Origin: GCA-002841655 sp964446775
GTDB lineage: Bacteria > Patescibacteriota > Patescibacteriia > Patescibacteriales > UBA12465
DNA: 22,536 nucleotides
NCBI GenBank assembly: GCA_964446775.1
Contig: CAYURA010000010.1
Location: 1 to 22,536 of the forward strand
Direction: 5' to 3'
This document shows positions 8,374 through 13,578 of the stretch, piece after piece (position 1 is the stretch's first letter; each line of letters starts with the position of its first letter). The notes beneath the pieces are model-generated. The model was not told where the DNA came from. It was given only the letters and a program-made list of their open reading frames with translations, and made no database searches. The position numbers and the translations under genes are program-made.

Positions 8374-8386
8374 AGAAAGGTGGTGA
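8374..8386 (+). promoter_or_regulatory. Very strong ribosome binding site, pilin 1
   Basis: AGAAAGGTGGTGA matches the anti-Shine-Dalgarno complement (AGAAAGGAGGTGA) at 12 of 13 positions, 3 nt before the ATG at 8390. Nearly all other starts in the window have no Shine-Dalgarno, so these two pilins are probably made in large amounts. Confidence 0.85.
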
Positions 8387-8389
8387 ATT

Positions 8390-8770
8390 ATGAAAAAAAG
8401 AATTTTAAAATATTTAGTAGCTTTTGGCGTTTTAGCTATTTTAGCTATGCCAATAGTTAGTCTAGCCGAAGTTAATCTTGGCACTAGTACAGTTACTGAC
8501 CACATTGGCTTATCTGATGATAGCCCACTTACAACAGCAGCTAAATTAATTAACTCTATTATGGTTATCTTAGGCATTGTTGCCGTTGGTATCGTGCTTT
8601 TAGCTGGATTTAAATGGATGACTGCTGGTGGAAATGACGAAAAAGTTACTGAAGCAAAAAAACTTATGGGAGCTGGAGTTATTGGTTTAGTTATTATCCT
8701 CTCTGCATGGGGTATCACCACCTTTATTCTTGAGAGAATTGTTACAGCTTCAGGTACTACTACTACATAG
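8390..8770 (+). CDS. Pilin 1, TrbC/VirB2-like (T4SS_pilin type)
   Basis: This 126-residue small membrane protein is likely a major subunit of a pilus-like surface structure. The signal peptide (1-26) ends SLA before mature EVNLG. A variable polar segment follows (27-49), then helix 1 (about 53-75, IMVILGIVAVGIVLLAG), a short conserved loop FKWMTAGGNDEKVTEAK, and helix 2 (about 92-115, VIGLVIILSAWGITTFIL). This is the TrbC/VirB2 layout, and the loop motif recurs in all seven array members. The gene is monocistronic, with its own promoter, strong ribosome site and terminator. No VirB4-type ATPase or other T4SS gene is visible, so the assembly machine is unknown. Confidence 0.85.
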   Translation: MKKRILKYLVAFGVLAILAMPIVSLAEVNLGTSTVTDHIGLSDDSPLTTAAKLINSIMVILGIVAVGIVLLAGFKWMTAGGNDEKVTEAKKLMGAGVIGLVIILSAWGITTFILERIVTASGTTTT

Positions 8771-8793
8771 ATTATTTCTAGAATTAGTTTTAG

Positions 8794-8824
8794 AAAAAGT
8801 CCTTTTAAAGAAAGGGCTTTTTTT
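8794..8824 (+). terminator. Rho-independent terminator after pilin 1
   Basis: A 12-bp stem (8794-8805 with 8811-8822, one T-G pair) with loop TAAAG is followed by a run of T, 23 nt after the pilin 1 stop. It separates pilin 1 from the promoter of pilin 2. Confidence 0.85.
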
Positions 8825-8866
8825 AATTCAGAAGGAAGACTCTAAACTAAACTGAGCTCAACTATA

Positions 8867-8895
8867 TTGTCTTTCATTATGACCTATGCTAAAAT
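8867..8895 (+). promoter_or_regulatory. Promoter of pilin 2
   Basis: This is the same promoter as for pilin 1, shifted by exactly 550 bp: TTGTCT (8867-8872), 17 nt, TGC plus TAAAAT (8890-8895). The only changes lie just downstream of the −10. Confidence 0.7.
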
Positions 8896-8923
8896 AAAGG
8901 TATCGTTTTAATAATCCAAAACT

Positions 8924-8936
8924 AGAAAGGTGGTGA
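8924..8936 (+). promoter_or_regulatory. Very strong ribosome binding site, pilin 2
   Basis: AGAAAGGTGGTGA lies 3 nt before the ATG at 8940 and is identical to the site in front of pilin 1. Confidence 0.85.
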
Positions 8937-8939
8937 ATT

Positions 8940-9496
8940 ATGAAAAAAAGAATTTTAAAATATTTAGTAGCTTTTGGCGTTTTAGCTATTTTAGCTATGC
9001 CAACAGTTAGCCTAGCTCAGCAGAACGCAACATCAATTGATCTCGGATTAGGTGATATCGGAACCACTATTGGTCTTTCATCTAGCAGCCCACTGACAAC
9101 AGTAGCTTTATTAATTAACTCTATTATGGTTATCTTGGGCATTGTTGCCGTTGGTATCGTGCTTTTAGCTGGATTTAAATGGATGACTGCTGNNNNNNNN
9201 NNNNNNNNNNNNNNNNNNNNNNNNNNNNNNNNNNNNNNNNNNNNNNNNNNNNNNNNNNNNNNNNNNNNNNNNNNNNNNNNNNNNNNNNNNNNGGCATTGT
9301 TGCCGTTGGTATCGTGCTTTTAGCTGGATTTAAATGGATGACTGCTGGTGGAAATGACGAAAAAGTTACTGAAGCAAAAAAACTTATGGGAGCTGGAGTT
9401 ATTGGTTTAGTTATTATCCTCTCTGCATGGGGTATCACCACCTTTATTCTTGAGAAAATTGTTTCAGCTTCAGGTACTAATATTGCTACTCCATAG
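8940..9496 (+). CDS. Pilin 2, near-copy of pilin 1, interrupted by assembly gap
   Basis: The first 84 codons (to WMTA) lie left of a 100-N gap and the last codons lie right of it. The sequence on each side shares an exact 55-bp overlap (9138-9192 and 9293-9347). If the Ns and one copy of the overlap are removed, the gene becomes 402 nt, in frame, encoding 133 residues of the same layout as pilin 1. The signal peptide is almost identical (I22 becomes T), the mature N-terminus is different and 5 residues longer (QQNATSIDLG), the core is the same, and the end is ASGTNIATP. Alternatively the gap hides one or more further copies, in which case the two halves belong to different genes. Confidence 0.75.
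9193..9292. other. Assembly gap, 100 N
   Basis: Exactly 100 N inside pilin 2. The flanks end and begin with the same 55 bp, so the true gap size is unknown and may be negative. Confidence 0.99.
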
Positions 9497-9523
9497 GTTA
9501 TTTATAGAATTAGTTTTAGAAAG

Positions 9524-9548
9524 CGGTCCTTGCTTAAGACAGGGACCG
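9524..9548 (+). terminator. Hairpin after pilin 2 (probable weak terminator)
   Basis: A 9-bp stem (9524-9532 with 9540-9548, one T-G pair) with a 7-nt loop lies 27 nt after the pilin 2 stop, in the position of the pilin 1 terminator. The tail is TCTCTCTG instead of a T run, so termination may be incomplete and allow readthrough into the next pilins. Confidence 0.5.
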
Positions 9549-9549
9549 T

Positions 9550-9581
9550 CTCTCTGTTAATCATTATTGGTTAGCAGGGAG
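9550..9581 (+). promoter_or_regulatory. Second hairpin in leader of pilin 3-7 operon
   Basis: An 11-bp stem (9550-9560 with 9571-9581, two G-U pairs) with a 10-nt loop starts 1 nt after the first hairpin. Bases 9540-9545 (CAGGGA) can instead pair with 9551-9556 (TCTCTG), which would break both hairpins. A −10-like TATAAA follows at 9588-9593, but I see no convincing promoter. Confidence 0.4.
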
Positions 9582-9606
9582 GCGGGATATAAAAATAATA
9601 TTTAAT

Positions 9607-10011
9607 ATGTCTATTTTAAAAGCTAAAAATGTCATTATTATTTTAAATGTTTTTTTTATTAGCTTCTTTTTACTTTCGTCAATACTGACACCAAGAAATG
9701 CTTTAGCCGAAGATAAATACGGTCTTGATCAAAGTGCTAGTAAAGTAGAAGCTTTTAAAGGTCAAGTAGGCAATCAAGAAGAAAATTTTATAAATGATAA
9801 AATTGGCTCTGTTATTGGTATTGTGTTATCTTTTATTGGTGTTATTTTCTTAATATTGATGATTTATGCTGGCATTAGTTGGATGACTGCTGCGGGTAAT
9901 CAAGAAAAGGTGACTAAAGCAAAAAATTTAATTATTAATGCGATTATTGGTCTTATTATCGTCCTTTCAGCTTATACAATAAGCTCATTTATCGGCACTC
10001 GACTCCTGTAA
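9607..10011 (+). CDS. Pilin 3, TrbC/VirB2-like
   Basis: This 134-residue protein has a signal peptide of about 34 residues ending ALAE, a polar segment with EAFKGQVGNQEEN, helix 1 (about 68-87), the conserved loop ISWMTAAGNQEKVTKAKNL, and helix 2 with AIIGLIIVLSAYTISSF. It is the first gene of a tight five-gene pilin operon; the next start is 2 nt after its stop. There is no Shine-Dalgarno near the ATG (a GGGAGGCGGG run ends about 20 nt upstream, too far to serve). Confidence 0.85.
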   Translation: MSILKAKNVIIILNVFFISFFLLSSILTPRNALAEDKYGLDQSASKVEAFKGQVGNQEENFINDKIGSVIGIVLSFIGVIFLILMIYAGISWMTAAGNQEKVTKAKNLIINAIIGLIIVLSAYTISSFIGTRLL

Positions 10012-10013
10012 AT

Positions 10014-10424
10014 ATGAGAAGATTTAATATTTTTATAATTCTAATATTGGTCTTAATTGGTCTACAAAACACCTCTCAAATGGTGTTAGCTGCTGACGAA
10101 ACCTACGATTTTAATAAAAAAAGCGGTTTAAACACTGCCGCGGATAAAGCTGGTTATGAAATTGAGACAGCCAGAAATATTGAAAACTATATTAGTGAAA
10201 TAATTACCTTAGTTCTCTCTATGCTCGGTGTCCTTTTTTTAATATTAATTATTTACGGTGGATTTCTCTGGATGACTGCTATGGGAAATGAAGAAAAAGC
10301 CAAAAAAGCTAAAAATTTAATCACTGACGCTTTAATCGGTTTAATAATCGTCCTTGCTGCCTATGCCATTGCCTACTTTATAATAAATAGTCTCAGTAGC
10401 AACTCTTTAACCAATACCCCCTGA
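10014..10424 (+). CDS. Pilin 4, TrbC/VirB2-like
   Basis: This 136-residue protein has a signal peptide ending VLAAD (about residue 26), a mature N-terminal segment with LNTAADKAGYEI, helix 1 (VLSMLGVLFLILIIYGGF), loop LWMTAMGNEEKAKKAKNL, and helix 2 with ALIGLIIVLAAYAIAYFI. The N-terminal motif recurs in pilin 5 (LNSTAEKAAYKI), so pilins 4 and 5 are the closest pair in this operon. It starts 2 nt after the stop of pilin 3 with no Shine-Dalgarno, which suggests translational coupling. Confidence 0.85.
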   Translation: MRRFNIFIILILVLIGLQNTSQMVLAADETYDFNKKSGLNTAADKAGYEIETARNIENYISEIITLVLSMLGVLFLILIIYGGFLWMTAMGNEEKAKKAKNLITDALIGLIIVLAAYAIAYFIINSLSSNSLTNTP

Positions 10425-10490
10425 ATAAACCCAATCCTTAGAATAGTAATGTATAAATATTGTCTTATCCTACTTAAAATGAATCTTTTT

Positions 10491-10889
10491 ATGAAAAATA
10501 GTTTACTCATCATCCTCAGTTCTTTATTTATACTATTTTTTGTATTTAATTTCTCTCTTGCTAATACTAGCGCAGCACCAAATTTAAAAGATGCTTTTAA
10601 CAGCAATCTAAATAGCACTGCCGAAAAAGCAGCCTATAAAATTAATCCAGATGACACAGATGCGCTAGCTGACAGTATTAACAGCATGATTAATATTGTT
10701 CTGACATTATTGGGAGTAATTTTTATCGGCTTGTCTGTGTATGGCGGCTTTTTGTATATGACTGCCCGTGGCAATGAAGAACAAACTAAAAAAGGACAAT
10801 CTGTCATAGTTCAGTCTTTAATTGGGTTAATTATAGTGCTATCAGCTTATGCCATTAGCTTCTTTGTCTTTAGCTTCTTTATCAAATAA
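10491..10889 (+). CDS. Pilin 5, TrbC/VirB2-like
   Basis: This 132-residue protein counts from ATG 10491, which puts the lysine directly before the hydrophobic signal (MKNSLLIILSS). In-frame ATGs at 10449 and 10479 would lengthen the N-region and cannot be excluded. It has a signal peptide to about SLANT, then LNSTAEKAAYKI, helix 1 (INIVLTLLGVIFIGLSVYGG), and loop FLYMTARGNEEQTKKGQS, where Tyr replaces the usual Trp. Helix 2 carries SLIGLIIVLSAYAISFF. The 66-nt space before it is the longest within the operon and shows no terminator. Confidence 0.82.
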   Translation: MKNSLLIILSSLFILFFVFNFSLANTSAAPNLKDAFNSNLNSTAEKAAYKINPDDTDALADSINSMINIVLTLLGVIFIGLSVYGGFLYMTARGNEEQTKKGQSVIVQSLIGLIIVLSAYAISFFVFSFFIK

Positions 10890-10892
10890 TTT

Positions 10893-11309
10893 ATGAAAAA
10901 AACAATTTTTAAACAAATTTTAATGCTTCTAGCTCTTACAGCTATTATGATTATTCCCTATTTTGTATTTGCAGAAACTGCTGCTGCTATTGATGAAAAA
11001 GCAAGTTCTAATCCAATGACAATGTTAAAGACAATTGGAGGAAAGTCGTTTAATAAACAAACTAATGAAAACACTTTTGTTGAGATTGCTGGCTTGGTTG
11101 TTAATATAGCGCTAAGTATTTTAGGTGTTATTTTCATTGTCTTAATGATTATAGCTGGTTATACCTGGATGATGGCATCTGGCAACGAACAAAAGGTAAC
11201 AGAATCTAAAAGTACTATCAAACGTGCAATTATCGGACTTATTATTGTCTTAGCCTCTTGGGCTATTTGGAACCTTATCTTCACAACATTTATTGATCGA
11301 ATTTTATAA
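10893..11309 (+). CDS. Pilin 6, TrbC/VirB2-like
   Basis: This 138-residue protein starts 3 nt after the pilin 5 stop. It has a signal peptide to about VFAET (residue 26), a mature N-terminus with DEKASSNPMTMLKTIGGKSF, helix 1 (VNIALSILGVIFIVLMIIAG), loop YTWMMASGNEQKVTESKS (Met for Thr in WMT), and helix 2 with AIIGLIIVLASWAIWNLIF. The NEQKVTE and TIKRAIIG sequences link it to pilin 7 (NEEEVKK, AIKRGIIG). Confidence 0.85.
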   Translation: MKKTIFKQILMLLALTAIMIIPYFVFAETAAAIDEKASSNPMTMLKTIGGKSFNKQTNENTFVEIAGLVVNIALSILGVIFIVLMIIAGYTWMMASGNEQKVTESKSTIKRAIIGLIIVLASWAIWNLIFTTFIDRIL

Positions 11310-11319
11310 CTTATATTTT

Positions 11320-11748
11320 ATGAAAAGTTCACTTAGCAAATTTTTATTTCTAGCCCTTACTACTCTCTTATTTTTAAATTTTACTAGCTTGGCGCAAGCA
11401 GATGAGGTTACACCCCCCACTACAGCTAAGGGCTCAATGCAAAACCAAGCGGAAAAAATGAATAAAATGGCCGGCTTCGGTGACGCATCTGTTGACAATA
11501 TTGCAGCTGCTGTGATTGAAACAGCTTTATCTCTTTTGGGTATTATATTCTTAGTCATTATCATCTTTGCAGGTTATAGATGGATGACTGCCTCTGGCAA
11601 CGAAGAAGAGGTTAAAAAAGCCCAAGAAGCAATCAAACGAGGTATTATTGGCTTACTTATAGTTATTTTAGCCTACGCTGTTACCAGCTTTGTCTTTAAT
11701 GCCTTGCCATTTGAGGGTTTTAATAGTAGTAATCTTGTGACTTCTTAA
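11320..11748 (+). CDS. Pilin 7, TrbC/VirB2-like
   Basis: This 142-residue protein is taken from ATG 11320, 10 nt after the pilin 6 stop. An upstream in-frame ATG at 11293 overlaps pilin 6 and adds a poor N-region. It has a signal peptide ending AQAD, a methionine-rich mature N-terminus (GSMQNQAEKMNKMAGFG), helix 1 (LSLLGIIFLVIIIFAG), loop YRWMTASGNEEEVKKAQE, helix 2 with IIGLLIVILAYAVTSFVF, and a short polar tail. It is the last gene of the operon, and a strong terminator follows 53 nt downstream. Confidence 0.85.
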   Translation: MKSSLSKFLFLALTTLLFLNFTSLAQADEVTPPTTAKGSMQNQAEKMNKMAGFGDASVDNIAAAVIETALSLLGIIFLVIIIFAGYRWMTASGNEEEVKKAQEAIKRGIIGLLIVILAYAVTSFVFNALPFEGFNSSNLVTS

Positions 11749-11801
11749 TGAATGCTACCATGATGTAAAAATCAATTTTCTCACTTAAGGATAGATTTAA
11801 A

Positions 11802-11842
11802 AAAGGCGAAATCCGTTAATTTGGATTCGCCTTTGTTTTTTT
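11802..11842. terminator. Bidirectional terminator between pilin 7 and the 11841 gene
   Basis: A stem of 11802-11814 with 11823-11834 (12 bp, one bulged A) has an 8-nt loop. It is flanked by A6 on the left and GTTTTTTT on the right, so it works in both orientations between converging genes. Its T tract touches the stop codon of the minus-strand gene. Confidence 0.85.
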
Positions 11843-12608
11843 ATCTTGCTGGTTGGATGCAGTATCCATGGTACGAAATACCAGCAATGAATGACTGTCT
11901 GATGCCGACAATCATTTTAGATTGTCCTTCTTTCCGCCCACTGATTTGGACGGTACAGGTATATTGACCTGGAAGCAGGTACACTTCCAGTTTCTCGCCT
12001 GGAGCAAGAAAAGCCGAGATTCCATCGGTTTCATCGACGGACTGAATTTTGAAGTTGGCCGATTTATATCGGTCTTGATTCCAAATCAAGACCTTTAAGC
12101 CTTGAGGTCCCCGAGCATCTACGGGGGTTTCACTGAGCTTCTGAAGAGCTAGTTCACTCTTCTGAAGTTGCAGATCTCCTGACCTCACTTCTTGAGCATT
12201 TATTCTTCTTTTTTTCTCAAGACTTCTTAGCTCTTTCGGAGTCTTTTCTGTCATGGCCGCTTCAATTGCCATATTTTTCAATTCTTTTTTTTGTGCTTTT
12301 AGCTCTACTAAGAGCTGTGTAGCACTCAAAAGAATTTCTTTATCAGACCGCAACTTGGTTTGATAGATATCAACTTCCCGCCGCAGAGCAGCTGCTTCTG
12401 CGGTTGAGAGGTATCCTTGCGCCCTCTCTTGAAGTTGTTTTATCCGCCACGAGATTCGCAGCGTATCAATTTTTTCAATTTCTAATTGAAGAAATTGAAT
12501 TTCTTTTTCAAGCTGCTGCAAAGCAACTTGACTTTGACGTGTCTGAGCACTAACGCTACTGGCGCTAATGACCAAAAACACTAATAAACTAAAAATTTTT
12601 GTTTTCAT
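11841..12608 (-). CDS. Secreted coiled-coil protein with C-terminal beta domain, atypical GC
   Basis: I do not recognise a family. The 255-residue protein has a signal peptide (1-21, SVSA before QTRQ), a long helical coiled-coil region rich in Gln, Glu, Lys and Leu (about 25-160), and a C-terminal beta-rich domain (about 168-255). The latter contains FLAPGEKLEVYLLPGQYTC and two cysteines (218, 250) that could form a disulfide. It is probably exported and not membrane-anchored. Base use differs from its neighbours: two sampled 60-base lines are 45% and 48% GC, against 27% in a line of smc and 37% in a line of the next gene. With its own consensus promoter and terminator it looks like a self-contained, possibly acquired gene. 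Confidence 0.65.
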   Translation of the reverse strand: MKTKIFSLLVFLVISASSVSAQTRQSQVALQQLEKEIQFLQLEIEKIDTLRISWRIKQLQERAQGYLSTAEAAALRREVDIYQTKLRSDKEILLSATQLLVELKAQKKELKNMAIEAAMTEKTPKELRSLEKKRRINAQEVRSGDLQLQKSELALQKLSETPVDARGPQGLKVLIWNQDRYKSANFKIQSVDETDGISAFLAPGEKLEVYLLPGQYTCTVQISGRKEGQSKMIVGIRQSFIAGISYHGYCIQPAR

Positions 12609-12685
12609 TATTTTTATTTTTTATATTTTTTTTTAATGAACTTCGTCAATTCAATCAGTATAAATACAAATTGAGCTAACTTGCT

Positions 12686-12714
12686 ATTATATCACGATTA
12701 TAGATTTCTGTCAA
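12686..12714 (-). promoter_or_regulatory. Consensus sigma-70 promoter for the 11841-12608 gene
   Basis: On the minus strand, TTGACA (12714-12709), a spacer of exactly 17 nt, and TATAAT (12691-12686) match consensus in full. The leader to the ATG is about 70 nt and AT-rich, without a Shine-Dalgarno. Confidence 0.85.
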
Positions 12715-12718
12715 TAAC

Positions 12719-12727
12719 TTATCCACA
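12719..12727 (+). promoter_or_regulatory. DnaA-box match between divergent promoters
   Basis: TTATCCACA fits the DnaA-box consensus TTATNCACA exactly. It lies in the 22-nt space between the −35 elements of two back-to-back promoters (12709-12714 minus, 12737-12742 plus). I saw no cluster of further boxes, so this is not an origin; regulation or chance are the options. Confidence 0.4.
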
Positions 12728-12736
12728 AGCCAATAA

Positions 12737-12765
12737 TTGACTTTTTTTTGTTCATGTGTTATAAA
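12737..12765 (+). promoter_or_regulatory. Promoter directly ahead of a terminator hairpin
   Basis: TTGACT (12737-12742), 17 nt, then TATAAA (12760-12765) preceded by TGT (extended −10). Transcription would start near 12772, a few bases before the hairpin at 12776-12823. Confidence 0.65.
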
Positions 12766-12775
12766 TATGAGTCGC

Positions 12776-12830
12776 AAAAATCCTTGCTTGTCATCATGGA
12801 TTATATGACAAGCAAGGATTTTTTATTTTC
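12776..12830 (+). terminator. 19-bp terminator hairpin, attenuator or small-RNA end
   Basis: A perfect 19-bp inverted repeat (12776-12794 with 12805-12823) with a 10-nt loop is followed by TTTATTTTC. It stands between two divergent genes, where no transcript needs ending, and directly after the promoter at 12737-12765. RNA from that promoter would be only about 55 nt unless it reads through into the 3D-domain gene at 12855. Confidence 0.7.
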
Positions 12831-12854
12831 TTAAATTCATAATTTAATTGCCTT

Positions 12855-13505
12855 ATGAAAAAAATAAAGATTAGCGGGGATTTAGTGCCTCTTAGTAGAC
12901 GAGAACAAGTGGTTGTTAATTTAATTATTGTCTGTATTTTTCAATTTCTCTTTTTCTTCACCCCTGTTTTAGCAGTAGAAACAATAGAAGAAAGCGGAAT
13001 TATTAACAACAACATTATTAACTTAGCCTTTAGTAGTAAAGGAGAAGCTGATCCACTAGTAGCTAATTTAATAGAGACCCAAAACAAAATATCAGAATTA
13101 GTAGAAACGACAAAAGTGATGGTAGACAGTCCTATTGGTCCAGTAAATAATATTTTGCCAATAAACAAAGAGGTTCAGCCACAAGTTAAAGTTATTAGCA
13201 GTAGCATTAGGACGTTAACAGCCTACAATTCATTACCTGAACAAACTGATGACACTCCCTGTATTACCGCTAACGGTTTTAATCTTTGTAAACATTGGAC
13301 TGAAGACACTATTGCTGCCAACTTCCTGAAATTTGGAACTAAAGTGAGAATTCCAGAATTATTTGGCGATAGAATTTTCGTTGTCAGGGATAGAATGAAT
13401 AAACGCTTTAGTGATAGAGTTGATGTCTGGCTAAAAGATAAGCAAGATGCTAGGAAATTTGGCAAACAAACCGCTCGAATTGAAATAGTTGAAATGATCG
13501 AATAA
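12855..13505 (+). CDS. Membrane-anchored 3D-domain protein
   Basis: The 216-residue protein has a short basic N-terminus, a hydrophobic segment (about 21-40, an anchor or signal ending VLAVE), an extended linker (45-115), and a C-terminal 3D domain (about 120-212). That domain is a double-psi beta-barrel named for its three conserved aspartates. They are visible here as TDDTP (132/133), VRDRMNKRF (Asp179) and RVDVW (Asp190). TAYNS opens the domain, ANGFNL and FGTKVRIP lie within it, and Cys136/Cys145 could form a disulfide. Proteins of this type (YocH-like, or related to MltA/RlpA) act on or bind peptidoglycan. It is the only wall-related gene near the pilin array. A terminator follows 18 nt after the stop. 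Confidence 0.8.
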   Translation: MKKIKISGDLVPLSRREQVVVNLIIVCIFQFLFFFTPVLAVETIEESGIINNNIINLAFSSKGEADPLVANLIETQNKISELVETTKVMVDSPIGPVNNILPINKEVQPQVKVISSSIRTLTAYNSLPEQTDDTPCITANGFNLCKHWTEDTIAANFLKFGTKVRIPELFGDRIFVVRDRMNKRFSDRVDVWLKDKQDARKFGKQTARIEIVEMIE

Positions 13506-13523
13506 ATTTTTTTCGAATATAAT

Positions 13524-13556
13524 AAAACACCTTTGCTTGGAAACAAAGGTGTTTTT
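13524..13556. terminator. Bidirectional terminator between 3D protein and ppsA
   Basis: A perfect 12-bp stem (13524-13535 with 13544-13555) with an 8-nt loop, A4 on the left and T5 on the right, serves both converging genes. Confidence 0.85.
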
Positions 13557-13578
13557 ATTTTGATATGACATCCAACCA

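Larger units (their letters stand above)
8315..9020 (+). repeat. 550-bp-spaced direct duplication (promoter to signal peptide)
   Basis: Bases 8315-8470 recur at 8865-9020 with about five substitutions. The repeat covers the promoter, 5' leader, Shine-Dalgarno and the whole signal-peptide coding part of two adjacent pilin genes. A second repeated block, 8545-8735, recurs across the gap (9110-9192 and 9293-9455) with one visible difference (A8572/G9137). The segment between the blocks is diverged. Part of the 3' UTR also repeats (for example AGAATTAGTTTTAGAAA). Confidence 0.9.

Noticed and set aside
8314..8721. Antisense open frame across pilin 1, repeated in part at 9175-9441
   Set aside because: It is the shadow of the pilin codons on the other strand. 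It repeats only because the pilin gene is duplicated and has no start signal or family pattern of its own.
8315..9496. Insertion sequence or composite element from the direct repeats
   Set aside because: The repeats are duplicated pilin genes with promoters. No transposase, terminal inverted repeat or target duplication is seen.
12719..12727. Replication origin at the DnaA-box match
   Set aside because: Only one box, no cluster, no adjacent dnaA/dnaN and no AT-rich unwinding array; a regulatory site or chance fits better.
12767..12834. Leader peptides overlapping the 19-bp hairpin (short frames from ATG 12767 and ATG 12796)
   Set aside because: The first ATG lies before the predicted transcription start and neither has a ribosome site, so evidence for translation is lacking.
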